A DNA stretch of 64,000 nucleotides, taken from positions 62,001 through 126,000 of the forward strand of contig JALHLK010000005.1 in assembly GCA_022844565.1 (NCBI GenBank). Direction: 5' to 3'. Source of the DNA: Saprospiraceae bacterium (lineage in GTDB: Bacteria > Bacteroidota > Bacteroidia > Chitinophagales > Saprospiraceae). The notes beneath the pieces are model-generated. The model was not told the origin of the DNA, did no database searches, and saw only the letters and a program-made list of their open reading frames with translations. The position numbers and the translations under genes are program-made. Below are positions 28,771 through 37,483 of the stretch, one piece after another (position 1 is the stretch's first letter; each line of letters opens with the position of its first letter).

Positions 28771-30042
28771 TTATAAATCAAAACCAATATCCTTTCGGTA
28801 GTATTTTCCTTTAAAGTCGATCTTTTCTGCATTTTGTTTTGAAGTAGCTAAGGCATCTTTCCAATTTTCATGCAAAGTGGTAATTGCTAATACCCTACCT
28901 CCGTTAGTCAATACTTCCCCATTGCTATTGGTGGTAGTTCCTGAATGAAAAACGATTGAATCATTAATGTTCTTCGCTCCTTTAACGGGAAATCCTTTTT
29001 TAAAATCTTCAGGATATCCACCACTAACTAAGATAATTGTTGCAGCAGCTTTTTCGTCAATTATTAATTGGTAATCTTTAAGTTTTCCCTGACTCAACGA
29101 AATAAATGCTTCCACAACATCGCTTTTTATTCTTGGAAACACCGCCTCGGTTTCTGGATCTCCCATTCTACAGTTATATTCTATGACAAAAGGCTCATTC
29201 CCTACTTTGATCAATCCAAAAAATACAAAGCCATTAAAATCTATATTGTCCTTATCGAAACCTTTAATAGTAGGTTCAATAATTTGCTCAATTACTTTGT
29301 TTCTGAGCACTTCATCAAAAAATGGTACTGGTGAAATGGCCCCCATTCCTCCAGTATTTAATCCCGTGTCGCCTTCTCCTATTCTTTTATAATCTTTGGC
29401 TTCAGGAAGAATAATATAATCCTTTCCATCAGTCAATGCAAATACACTAAACTCAATACCATCTAAAAACTGCTCTATAACTACTTTTAATGACGCGTCA
29501 CCAAATTTGCCATCAAGCATGGTTTTTAATTCCATTTCTGCAGTTTTAGCATCGTCAATAATTAAAACACCTTTGCCACTTGCCAAACCATCCGCTTTTA
29601 ATACATATGGACCTTTATTTTTTTGAATATGTTCAATCCCTACCTGCAAATTTTCTTTAGTAACTTCTATGTAAGTAGCTGTAGGAATCTGATGACGCAT
29701 CATGAATTCTTTGGCAAAAGCTTTACTTCCTTCTAGTTGTGCTGCATATTTTTTTGGACCGACCACCATTAATGCTGGTAGTTCTTCTTTCAGAAAGTCT
29801 ACTATTCCGTCTACAAGAGGTACTTCCGGTCCAACAATGACCATTTGGATATTGTGAACTTTAATTGCGGCCAAAATTTTATCGAAATCAAAAATCGGAA
29901 TTTCTAAGTTTGTAGCAATAGTACCAATACCTGGATTTCCTGGTAGCGCGAAGCAAGCATCGCAAAGTGGACTTTCAACTATTTTGTTGATGATAGCATG
30001 CTCACGTCCACCCCCACCTATAACAAGAATTTTGTATCCCAT
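28771..30042 (-). CDS. purD: Phosphoribosylamine-glycine ligase PurD
   Basis: This 423-residue ATP-grasp enzyme ligates glycine to phosphoribosylamine in purine synthesis. The start KILVIGGGGREHAI is the family signature, followed by GPEVPLVDGIVDFL, the ATP-grasp core YVLKADGLASGKGV and the metal-binding YNCRMGDPETEAV. A canonical promoter box lies at 30066-30073. secA follows downstream on the same strand after 107 bp. Assignment is certain. Confidence 0.97.
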   Translation of the reverse strand: MGYKILVIGGGGREHAIINKIVESPLCDACFALPGNPGIGTIATNLEIPIFDFDKILAAIKVHNIQMVIVGPEVPLVDGIVDFLKEELPALMVVGPKKYAAQLEGSKAFAKEFMMRHQIPTATYIEVTKENLQVGIEHIQKNKGPYVLKADGLASGKGVLIIDDAKTAEMELKTMLDGKFGDASLKVVIEQFLDGIEFSVFALTDGKDYIILPEAKDYKRIGEGDTGLNTGGMGAISPVPFFDEVLRNKVIEQIIEPTIKGFDKDNIDFNGFVFFGLIKVGNEPFVIEYNCRMGDPETEAVFPRIKSDVVEAFISLSQGKLKDYQLIIDEKAAATIILVSGGYPEDFKKGFPVKGAKNINDSIVFHSGTTTNSNGEVLTNGGRVLAITTLHENWKDALATSKQNAEKIDFKGKYYRKDIGFDL

Positions 30043-30065
30043 AGTAAATTTTCAAAATTGGACTG

Positions 30066-30073
30066 CAAAGATA
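30066..30073 (-). promoter_or_regulatory. Predicted -7 box for purD
   Basis: Minus-strand TATCTTTG, the most typical form of TAnnTTTG, 24 bp upstream of the purD start. Confidence 0.6.
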
Positions 30074-30189
30074 CTTATTTCAAATTAAGGTCGGTAATTA
30101 TATTGATCAAATTTTGCATAACCTAAGTTTATAAAGATTATAAATAAGAGAGAAATTTACAAGTAAAAATTATTGCATTGATAGAATTT

Positions 30190-30567
30190 CTAATAAGGTT
30201 GTATTATGCAAATCGAACTATCAATATTTTTAAAGTCGTCAATATTACTTGTTATTAAATCAGCCTCAAGATGTTTAGCAGAGGCTAAAATTAAAGCATC
30301 AGGCAATTTTATTTTTTTCATTTTGCGGAAATCAACCGCAGTATTTGCGATATTTAAATCTAAGTTGACGATTTCAATTATTTCAAAAATACGAGATATA
30401 GTAGCCTCTTCTATTTTATTTTCAAACTTAAAGCCTAAAACTTCAACATATGATATTATAGACATATATAGATAATCATAATTTGATAAAAAGTATTCAA
30501 ATGAAATTTTACCTTTTGACGCATCAATAATCACGTTACTATCCAAAAGTCCTTTACTCCCATTCAC
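30190..30567 (-). CDS. PIN-domain toxin, VapC-like
   Basis: This 125-residue PIN-domain ribonuclease-type protein has the four acidic metal-binding residues in place: D9 (LLDSNVIID), E42 (SYVEVLG), D90 (LPDALILASA) and D110/D111 (TSNIDDF). It overlaps the 3' end of the small upstream gene by 14 bp, the usual order of antitoxin then toxin. Such toxins cleave tRNA or rRNA and are held inactive by the antitoxin. Target is unknown. It is probably active, since nothing in the frame is broken. Confidence 0.86.
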   Translation of the reverse strand: MNGSKGLLDSNVIIDASKGKISFEYFLSNYDYLYMSIISYVEVLGFKFENKIEEATISRIFEIIEIVNLDLNIANTAVDFRKMKKIKLPDALILASAKHLEADLITSNIDDFKNIDSSICIIQPY

Positions 30568-30796
30568 TTCGAATATCTTTTTGCCAAACTACACTATTTT
30601 CGATATTTTTAAATATACCTAAATCTTGTGCTCGTTTAAACTCTGACGATAAACTTTTTTTGTCGTAATTGCCTTTTTCTTTAAAATCATTGTATAGTAC
30701 AATAACTTTTACTTTTTCATTATCTTTTAAATGATATTTAGCAGGTATTTCAATTTTCATATTCTCTACTAATGTTTCAAATTCTATTGTTTTCAT
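30554..30796 (-). CDS. Antitoxin partner of the PIN-domain toxin
   Basis: This 80-residue protein starts MKTIEFETLVENMKIEIPAK, a short strand-rich N-terminus like the AbrB/Phd-type or strand-swapped antitoxins found beside PIN toxins in Bacteroidota. The C-terminal half is charged (SSEFKRAQDLGIFKNIENS, then KDIRSEWE) and would wrap the toxin. No classical DNA-binding helix-turn-helix is clear. The assignment rests on size, order and the 14 bp overlap with the toxin gene. Confidence 0.8.
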   Translation of the reverse strand: MKTIEFETLVENMKIEIPAKYHLKDNEKVKVIVLYNDFKEKGNYDKKSLSSEFKRAQDLGIFKNIENSVVWQKDIRSEWE

Positions 30797-30826
30797 TTGA
30801 CAACCAATTTTAATTATATCTTTTTA

Positions 30827-30834
30827 CAAAAATA
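30827..30834 (-). promoter_or_regulatory. Predicted -7 box for the toxin-antitoxin pair
   Basis: Minus-strand TATTTTTG fits TAnnTTTG, 31 bp upstream of the antitoxin start. Confidence 0.4.
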
Positions 30835-30960
30835 ACAAATAATTAGTTTCCATAGGTCTAATAAAAATGAAAACAGATAAAAATACTTTTAAAATTTCAT
30901 TGAACAGAAGAATCTACAATAATAATTCATGTAAAATATACATTATCTAAATATTAGTAT

Positions 30961-30968
30961 TATATTTG
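30961..30968 (+). promoter_or_regulatory. Predicted -7 box for the radical SAM gene
   Basis: TATATTTG is an exact match. It overlaps the longest possible start (TTG 30966), so the true start should be the ATG at 30999. Confidence 0.55.
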
Positions 30969-30998
30969 TCTATTATATCGTCATTTCAATTATTTAAG

Positions 30999-32075
30999 AT
31001 GATTCAATTACAAGTTTTAAACAATGAGAAACTAAAAGGTAGAGGTGCATATATCAATACACCCAACAGATTTGTGAATGAAATAAGAGATTTAGATCCT
31101 TATAATGGTTTTGCTGTAGAAGACAGGGAAGCCATTAAAACGGATTATATCGAAGTCTTTCCAAAAACTATCGTCAATAAAGTAGAAAATGATGATGTTC
31201 CTTTTGATTATTCTCTCAATCCTTATCAAGGTTGTGAACATGGGTGTACTTATTGTTATGCCCGAAATTCACATAATTACTGGGGTTATAGCGCAGGCCT
31301 TGATTTTGAATCAAAAATATTGGTAAAGAAAAACGCACCTCAATTATTGGATGCATTGTTGTCGTCCAAGCGGTGGAAAGCCAGCACTATTATGATGTCA
31401 GGCAATACGGATTGTTATCAACCTGCTGATGCTCAATTTCAGATAACGAGAGAACTACTAAAAGTATTTTTAAAACATAAACATCCTGTTTCAATACTTA
31501 CCAAAAATTCGCTAATATTAAGGGACATGGACATCATCACTCAATTACAAAAGCTTGACCTGATCAGTGTCGCCATTAGCATCAACACGTTAGATGACAA
31601 GGTCAGGCAAAAACTAGAACCTCGCACAAGTTCGATAGCCAAAAGGTTAGAAACTGTAAAAACATTGATAGAACATCATGTACCTACTTCTGTATTGGTA
31701 GCACCAATTATCCCAGGAATTAATGATATAGACATACTACCTTTAGTCAAAAAATTGAGTTCACTTGGAGTAAGAAGCATACATCATATTATTGTGAGGT
31801 TAAATGGTGATGTAGGAGAAATATTTACTGATTGGCTTACTCGTAATTATCCAGATAGGGGTCAAAAGGTCATTAATAAGATCAAGAATATGCATGGAGG
31901 CGTTGTATCAGATTCACGTGCAGGGATTCGTATGAAAGGCGAAGGGATTATTGCAGAAATGATTCATCAACAATTTTCTCTAGCAAAAAAGCTGTATATG
32001 ATCGATAATAAACCCTTTAAATTTAATATGAATTGGTATAAAGGTCCTAAGGAATTGCAGTTGAGTTTATTTTGA
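30999..32075 (+). CDS. PA0069-family radical SAM protein (SplB-like)
   Basis: With the start at ATG 30999 (MIQLQVLNNEKLKGRGAY) the protein has 358 residues. The radical SAM cluster motif is CEHGCTYCYAR (C79, C83, C86), preceded by SLNPYQG and followed by the family motif MSGNTDCYQPAD. This layout is that of the PA0069 family, related to spore photoproduct lyase; the reaction is not established. A longer TTG start at 30966 is possible but lies on top of a promoter box. It is convergent with the DUF4097 gene, with a bidirectional terminator between them. Confidence 0.92.
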   Translation: MIQLQVLNNEKLKGRGAYINTPNRFVNEIRDLDPYNGFAVEDREAIKTDYIEVFPKTIVNKVENDDVPFDYSLNPYQGCEHGCTYCYARNSHNYWGYSAGLDFESKILVKKNAPQLLDALLSSKRWKASTIMMSGNTDCYQPADAQFQITRELLKVFLKHKHPVSILTKNSLILRDMDIITQLQKLDLISVAISINTLDDKVRQKLEPRTSSIAKRLETVKTLIEHHVPTSVLVAPIIPGINDIDILPLVKKLSSLGVRSIHHIIVRLNGDVGEIFTDWLTRNYPDRGQKVINKIKNMHGGVVSDSRAGIRMKGEGIIAEMIHQQFSLAKKLYMIDNKPFKFNMNWYKGPKELQLSLF

Positions 32076-32095
32076 AAGTGAGTTTAACTATAAAA

Positions 32096-32126
32096 AAGGC
32101 AGGACTTCAAAACGAAGACCTGCCTT
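32096..32126. terminator. Bidirectional terminator between convergent genes
   Basis: AAGGCAGGACTTC (32096-32108) pairs with GAAGACCTGCCTT (32114-32126) with one mismatch and a 5-nt loop. An A-run precedes it on the plus strand, which gives a T-run for minus-strand transcripts. It sits midway between the radical SAM and DUF4097 genes. Confidence 0.7.
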
Positions 32127-32156
32127 ATAAACAATATTTATTATTTAGGTGTAACC

Positions 32157-33047
32157 TTAATTTCTTAAATAAATTTTACCATAACTACATTTAACAGAAA
32201 GGTCGATACCTCCTCCATTTATTTTACCTTTTATTGCCTCATTAGTCCAACTATTTCCTTTTGATGTTGATGGTTCGATAACTATATCCATTTCAGGAGC
32301 GGCATAAACATCGCCATAGGGTGCAGATAAATGAAGGTTAGCCTTGATGTTTTTTGCAACTTTCAAGTCAACTGATCCATAGGTAGATATGATTGAAATA
32401 GGTGATTTTACGGATTGGTTTAACTCACCATCTACACTCCCATAGGTTGTTTTGATGGTCATAGGCCCAGTAACATTATCTAAGATTATGCTATTGTAAA
32501 GAACAGAAGCTTCGATTTCGGCTTCAACATTTTTGAGATAAATTCTACTTCCACCAAGCTCATCATTAGTCACCTTGATATTCATCGACTTTGGCACTTT
32601 TATGCTGACTAATCGAGAATCCTTTCTACCTATTTTTACGATGTCAACAGCAGTACCATTGTCTTTTAAATTGATTCCAAACCCAGTATTGTCTTGAAGC
32701 CCGCTAGCACTGAGTACTCTTAATCCCTCTGTTTTATTACCTTTTTTATCACGGCAATCAACACAAGGTTCGGAAGAATTTCTATATAAAACTGAACCAC
32801 TAGTTACACCTATTGTCCCACCAGATGCTATTCCAAGCATTCTTGACTCTTCATTTTCAGGATATCTTACTTCTTCCAATTTACCATAACTAATGATGAT
32901 TTCTTTACCATCGTAGGCCTCAACAATTGCTGATGAGATGTTGATGTTTACCGAACCAGTGTTTTTTGCAAGTTTAAACTCTTGTGATATTAGATATCCA
33001 GAAGACAATAAAAATAAACAGATTGCTTTTAAAAATTTAGAATTCAT
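32157..33047 (-). CDS. Exported DUF4097-like beta-strand repeat protein
   Basis: This 296-residue protein has a signal peptide (about the first 20 residues, ending GYLISQ). The mature part is built of repeated short strands (VSIKVPKSMNIKVTNDELGG, then SIILDNVTGPMTIKTTYGSV, then ISIISTYGSVDLKVAKNI), the pattern of DUF4097/adhesin-like beta-helix domains. It is the third gene of an operon with an ECF sigma factor and a membrane HEAT-repeat protein, 48 bp after the latter. In Bacteroidota such proteins often follow ECF modules; the role is unknown, perhaps envelope-stress sensing. Confidence 0.85.
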   Translation of the reverse strand: MNSKFLKAICLFLLSSGYLISQEFKLAKNTGSVNINISSAIVEAYDGKEIIISYGKLEEVRYPENEESRMLGIASGGTIGVTSGSVLYRNSSEPCVDCRDKKGNKTEGLRVLSASGLQDNTGFGINLKDNGTAVDIVKIGRKDSRLVSIKVPKSMNIKVTNDELGGSRIYLKNVEAEIEASVLYNSIILDNVTGPMTIKTTYGSVDGELNQSVKSPISIISTYGSVDLKVAKNIKANLHLSAPYGDVYAAPEMDIVIEPSTSKGNSWTNEAIKGKINGGGIDLSVKCSYGKIYLRN

Positions 33048-33095
33048 TTTATATATTTTAAAATGTTAGTTAATGATTATATTAATTTAATTTTA

Positions 33096-33905
33096 TCAAG
33101 AAGATGCCAATTTCATCAGTCCTTTATGTGCTCTTTCTGTCACCATTGGATTAGTATCTTCTTCACTGGCAATTTTTTCCAGATATGCTTTAATTGAGTT
33201 AGTTCTTAAATTAGAAAGTAAGTCGATAATAGCCACTTTTATATCTGGATCTTTTTGAATTGGAAGTGCACTAATGAATCTATTTTTGACTCTTTTTTCA
33301 TTAGCAAATTGACTCAGAGACTCAAAAGCTGCCATTCTTACATTTGTATTCGGATCATTTTGCATGGTATTAAAAAGAACATCCAATATTTCTTTGTCCA
33401 ATACATTGTTTTCTAATCCTTTTGAAGCTGCTTGAAATCGTTCTGAAGCTGAAGTCGAATTATTTAAAACAAGGGCTGTTTGATATGTTAAAGATTTATT
33501 TCGAGGGAGATTAGAAGATTGATTCTTTACCAAAATAGTTTTCTTAATAGTTGGAGGCAAAATTTCACTAGAATCAGCCGCTTCGATTTCGTTTTGAACA
33601 TGCGTTTTTTGCTCATTTTGTGGTTCAACTTCTTTCAGAATACTTTCAGTACTTTTTGAAATATCTGTTAAAGTATTATCAGTTTTGATATTCGTTTGAA
33701 AGAACCAAAAACTTGTAAACCCGATGACAAATAAAACTGAAGCCGCTACACCCATTTTCCATATGTTTGATATACCAAAAGATAGATATTTTGGCTTTTG
33801 TGTAATTTTTTTCTCTATTTTCGAAAATATAGCCTCAGATGGAATGAAATCATCAAATTCTTGTCTATTATTTTCTATAAATTCTTTTAATTTATCTTGC
33901 TGCAT
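33096..33905 (-). CDS. Membrane protein with C-terminal HEAT repeats, possible anti-sigma factor
   Basis: This 269-residue protein has a short cytoplasmic N-terminus (FIENNRQEFDDFIPSEAIFS), one transmembrane helix at about 49-70, and a low-complexity linker. The C-terminal region (about 155-265) holds three or four HEAT repeats (DPNTNVRMAAFESLSQFA, DPDIKVAIIDLLSNL, NPMVTERAHKGLMKLA). It begins 2 bp after the stop of an ECF sigma factor gene. Position and topology are those of an anti-sigma factor, with the N-terminus binding sigma and the HEAT repeats facing the periplasm. The N-terminus has no zinc-binding HxxxCxxC motif, so the anti-sigma role is inferred only from context. Confidence 0.84.
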   Translation of the reverse strand: MQQDKLKEFIENNRQEFDDFIPSEAIFSKIEKKITQKPKYLSFGISNIWKMGVAASVLFVIGFTSFWFFQTNIKTDNTLTDISKSTESILKEVEPQNEQKTHVQNEIEAADSSEILPPTIKKTILVKNQSSNLPRNKSLTYQTALVLNNSTSASERFQAASKGLENNVLDKEILDVLFNTMQNDPNTNVRMAAFESLSQFANEKRVKNRFISALPIQKDPDIKVAIIDLLSNLRTNSIKAYLEKIASEEDTNPMVTERAHKGLMKLASS

Positions 33906-33907
33906 TT

Positions 33908-34441
33908 CTAATATTTCATTTTTAATGTGTCCAAAATTTTTCCTTTAGCTTTTTTATATTGTGTTCGGACTGTACTGTGGCTTATACCAAGCATTTTGCC
34001 AATTTCTTCTTGCGGTATATTTTCTAAAAGGTATAAATTAACAATCGTACGATACCCTGGAGGTAAATTTGAAATCGCATTTTTAACTTCGCTGACCTTA
34101 AATTCAAATTCTCCTTCATCAATTTCTTCCTTGTCCCAGTGATTTTCTTCACTTCCTGTTAATTCCCCAAAAATTACTTTGTTTTTTCTTAAACTGTCAA
34201 TCGATTTATTTATAGCTATCCGACTCAACCAAGTTTTTACATTGCTTTTGTTCTCAAATTTATGTATGCCATGGTAAGCCGTAATAAAACATTCTTGAAG
34301 CAAATCTTCCGCCTCGGCAGTATGATTAACCAATCTATGGATTGTATTATAAATATCCTTTGAGTGCGCTTTGTAAAGCTCTGTGAAGGCTAAGGAGTCT
34401 CCTCTCTTACATCGCTCCACTACTTCTTCATTGTTTACCAT
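33908..34441 (-). CDS. ECF-type RNA polymerase sigma factor
   Basis: This sigma-70 family factor of extracytoplasmic-function type has region 2 (YNTIHRLVNHTAEAEDLLQE) and region 4 with helix-turn-helix (NIPQEEIGKMLGISHSTVRT). The frame extends to 34462, but the ATG at 34441 (MVNNEEVVERCKRGDSLAF) fits the family start better and gives 177 residues. The two following genes encode a membrane HEAT-repeat protein (2 bp gap) and a DUF4097-like exported protein, so it is probably controlled by a membrane signal. No clear -7 box is seen upstream, which is consistent with autoregulation by its own sigma. Confidence 0.94.
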   Translation of the reverse strand: MVNNEEVVERCKRGDSLAFTELYKAHSKDIYNTIHRLVNHTAEAEDLLQECFITAYHGIHKFENKSNVKTWLSRIAINKSIDSLRKNKVIFGELTGSEENHWDKEEIDEGEFEFKVSEVKNAISNLPPGYRTIVNLYLLENIPQEEIGKMLGISHSTVRTQYKKAKGKILDTLKMKY

Positions 34442-34632
34442 AGTTGTTAACTCGATTACCAATCGTTTTTTTTAATTAGTCGATGTTCTTTTTTAAATGT
34501 TGCCTGAAAAGTAACAATTAATTTTAAAAATTTAGATTTAAACTAAATATTAGCCAATTTTGTAACTTCTAATAAAAGTGAAGATTGTGCAAACCAATGT
34601 AGCTTTTAGTTGTTTTAAATAAAATAAATATT

Positions 34633-36063
34633 ATGAAAAACATTGGTATCGTTTGGTTTCGAAATGATCTACGACTTTTAGACAACGAAGCTTTCACTAA
34701 TGCGTGTCAAAGTTCTGATTTTGTTTTACCAGTTTATGTTTTTGATACTAGGACTTTTTTAGGTAAAACTTCGAAACACGGTTTTCCTAAAACGGACCAC
34801 CATAGAGCTCAATTTACTATAGAATCCGTAAATGACTTGAGGCAAAGTCTTCTGAAACGCGGTAGTAACTTGATCGTCAGGGTAGGAATACCAGAAGAAA
34901 TTATTGCTGAGATTGCTAATATTACAAAAGCAAGTTGGGTTTTTTGCAATAGAGAAATGACGAGCGAGGAAATAATTGTACAAGACAACCTCGAGAAAAA
35001 TCTATGGAAAATGGGTAGAGAACTCGTATTCAGTCGAGGAAAAATGTTGTATTACACGGCTGATTTACCGTTTCCCGTTATGCATACACCTGATATTTTT
35101 ACTTCATTTAGAAAAGAAGTAGAGAAATTTGTGGATGTAAGGTGCCCTTTAGAAATTCCTAATAATTTAAAGTACAACCCAAATTTGAATATTGAAATTG
35201 GAAATATCCCTACTATAAAGGATTTTGGCTATAATGAAGTGAATCACCATTCCCAATTTAAAGGCGGAGAATCACAGGCCGTAAAGCAGTTGAAATATTA
35301 CTTATGGGACACAAAGCACATAAAAAACTATAAAGAATCACGTAATGAATTATTGGGTTGGGATTACTCGACCAAATTTTCGGCATGGCTGGCATCTGGT
35401 TCAATTTCACCAAAATATATATATCATGAGATTAAAAAGTTCGAAAAAGAATTTGGCTCCAATGAAAGTACTTATTGGGTAGGCTTTGAGCTTCTCTGGA
35501 GAGATTTCTTTCGATTAATTGGTAAAAAATATGGTAATAAAATCTTTCAAGAAGCTGGTTTAGCCTCTAAAGATGTACGATATACAGGCAGTGAACATGA
35601 CTTCAAAATGTGGTGCCAAGGTACAACAGGTATTCCATTTGTAGATGCGAACATGCGTGAACTTAATATTACTGGGTTTATGTCAAATCGAGGAAGACAG
35701 AATGTAGCTAGTTTTCTTTGTAAAGACCTGAATATTTCTTGGGTAAAAGGTGCAGAATATTTTGAATCAAAATTAATAGATTATGACCCATGTAGCAACT
35801 ACGGCAATTGGAATTATGTGGCTGGAGTAGGAAACGACCCTCGCGAAGACAGGTATTTTAATGTGATTGGACAGGGCAAGAGATATGATGATAGCGGGAA
35901 GTACATAAAGCACTGGCTTCCCGAGTTAAAGGAACTTCCTAATGAATTTATCCATTCACCTTGGCTCCTTAATGCCAATGATCAAGCAAAATATCAAGTA
36001 GTTTTGGGAAAAGATTACCCTACTCCCATTGTTGACATGAAGTATTTACAAAAATTGATATAA
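34633..36063 (+). CDS. DASH-type cryptochrome / photolyase
   Basis: This 476-residue FAD-binding DNA photolyase family protein has an N-terminal alpha/beta antenna domain (KNIGIVWFRNDLRLLDNEAF) and a C-terminal helical FAD domain. The motifs SNRGRQNVASFLCKDL, then DYDPCSNYGNWNYVAGVG with NDPREDRYFNV are typical of DASH cryptochromes, which repair cyclobutane dimers mainly in single-stranded DNA. The protein has about the usual length. It is a single-gene unit, convergent with the DUF4403-like gene; 34 other bases at the 3' side hold no visible terminator. Light-dependent repair function is inferred from the family. Confidence 0.95.
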   Translation: MKNIGIVWFRNDLRLLDNEAFTNACQSSDFVLPVYVFDTRTFLGKTSKHGFPKTDHHRAQFTIESVNDLRQSLLKRGSNLIVRVGIPEEIIAEIANITKASWVFCNREMTSEEIIVQDNLEKNLWKMGRELVFSRGKMLYYTADLPFPVMHTPDIFTSFRKEVEKFVDVRCPLEIPNNLKYNPNLNIEIGNIPTIKDFGYNEVNHHSQFKGGESQAVKQLKYYLWDTKHIKNYKESRNELLGWDYSTKFSAWLASGSISPKYIYHEIKKFEKEFGSNESTYWVGFELLWRDFFRLIGKKYGNKIFQEAGLASKDVRYTGSEHDFKMWCQGTTGIPFVDANMRELNITGFMSNRGRQNVASFLCKDLNISWVKGAEYFESKLIDYDPCSNYGNWNYVAGVGNDPREDRYFNVIGQGKRYDDSGKYIKHWLPELKELPNEFIHSPWLLNANDQAKYQVVLGKDYPTPIVDMKYLQKLI

Positions 36064-36107
36064 ATTATTTCCTAGTGTCCTCTCCACATTATCAATATTG
36101 ATTTTTC

Positions 36108-37328
36108 TCATGACAGAGCATTTGTTTTAATATCTACTTTTAGATTTTCATAACGAAGTTTGATGTCTATAGTTGTAGGATTAAAAAGCATTTCATCTAC
36201 CGTAAAATGTCCAAGGTCAATCAGAACTTGTACGTTAGAGAATGTTCTACTTTGTTGGACCTTGTTTTTAAGAGTGTTGTTAATGTAGTTATTAATATTG
36301 AAAGGTAAAATTGTCTCTATTCTTTCACTTACTACTTTATTGATCAATGGTGCACCAAGTTTAAACAAAAATGAATCAGGATTTACAGAGCAATGAAAAT
36401 TATTAATAGCAATTTCTCCTTTGCTTTCGTTAAAGTAAAGATTACCACGTAATTCAATACTACCTTCGATAGGCGAAGAAAGCCTTCCTTTGATTACTAC
36501 CTGATTTGATTCCTTTTTGATTTGTAAGTTATTGATGGATAGTTTCTTACCACCTATTTCTAAATTGGATAAACTCCCTTTCAATCTTTCTTTGATATAT
36601 TCATAAGAAAAACTAAACTTTAGGTAGCCAAGCGTTTGATCATTGATTTTTTCTAACCATTTGAAAGCGACAGATTTAACATTTGGTTGTACTACTATGT
36701 CATTGGAATAAAGAATAGCATTCGGTTTGATCAAGGACTTTAATGTTATATTTCCGTCATGATTTGTTGGAGATTCCATTATGATTTCATTAACCCCAAG
36801 TAGCAACACTAAGTCTTTTGGTATATATGGAATCAGCGCATTAGTCAACCTTTCTGGCTCTGAAATATACACCAATAGACCATTCATAGAATCTTGAACT
36901 TGCTTATTAACGATTTCGAGTAAATCGTCTTTGTGGTAAGAGATAACAATATCCGCTACTCTTTCTATAGGAATATCAAGCGAACCAATCTCTAAACAAG
37001 GACCTTCTATCCAATAATGATCCTTTAACACGGTACGACTTTGAAACACTGCATTTTCATTTATCGAATATTCCAAATTCATCAAAAGTTCAATTTTCCC
37101 AGTGACCGTGACGGTAAAAATGCCTTCTCCTTTTATTAACTTCACTTCAAGTGGTAAGTTAAATGAAAAATTATCTTTCAAAAAATCCATTTTCATAGGA
37201 TTGAATCTTCGCACTTGAAGATGCATCTTGTTTATTTCTTGCATCTCCCCAGTGCACACTTGATCAATTTTAGCCTCGATTAAGTTTAAAATTGTTGCCT
37301 TTTGGAGTTCTGCCTTTATTGAAATCAT
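36108..37328 (-). CDS. DUF4403-like protein
   Basis: This 406-residue protein has no signal peptide or membrane helix. It alternates short strands and amphipathic helices across its length, with motifs such as IEGPCLEIGSLDIPIERVAD and KLGAPLINKVVSERIETILP. By overall look it belongs to the DUF4403 family, whose members are thought to bind lipids or act at the envelope; I recall this only from pattern and cannot verify it. It is a single-gene unit with a promoter candidate at 37376-37383. Confidence 0.7.
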   Translation of the reverse strand: MISIKAELQKATILNLIEAKIDQVCTGEMQEINKMHLQVRRFNPMKMDFLKDNFSFNLPLEVKLIKGEGIFTVTVTGKIELLMNLEYSINENAVFQSRTVLKDHYWIEGPCLEIGSLDIPIERVADIVISYHKDDLLEIVNKQVQDSMNGLLVYISEPERLTNALIPYIPKDLVLLLGVNEIIMESPTNHDGNITLKSLIKPNAILYSNDIVVQPNVKSVAFKWLEKINDQTLGYLKFSFSYEYIKERLKGSLSNLEIGGKKLSINNLQIKKESNQVVIKGRLSSPIEGSIELRGNLYFNESKGEIAINNFHCSVNPDSFLFKLGAPLINKVVSERIETILPFNINNYINNTLKNKVQQSRTFSNVQVLIDLGHFTVDEMLFNPTTIDIKLRYENLKVDIKTNALS

Positions 37329-37375
37329 TTTTACTTACTTTATATAATTTTCGTACTCATTTATAATTTAGAAAA

Positions 37376-37383
37376 CAAATATA
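37376..37383 (-). promoter_or_regulatory. Predicted -7 box for the DUF4403-like gene
   Basis: Minus-strand TATATTTG, exact match to TAnnTTTG, 48 bp upstream of the start codon. Confidence 0.5.
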
Positions 37384-37444
37384 TGAATTAGTATTTTAAT
37401 ATGATTTTTTTTTAAAAATTGTTTTAACCTTTGAAGTAATTTAA

Positions 37445-37452
37445 TACATTTG
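37445..37452 (+). promoter_or_regulatory. Predicted -7 box for the M24 peptidase gene
   Basis: TACATTTG fits TAnnTTTG, 32 bp upstream of the ATG, with a TTG at 37419-37421 as a possible -33 element. Confidence 0.5.
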
Positions 37453-37483
37453 AAAATAATTTAAAATAAGTAAATTTCTCAGT

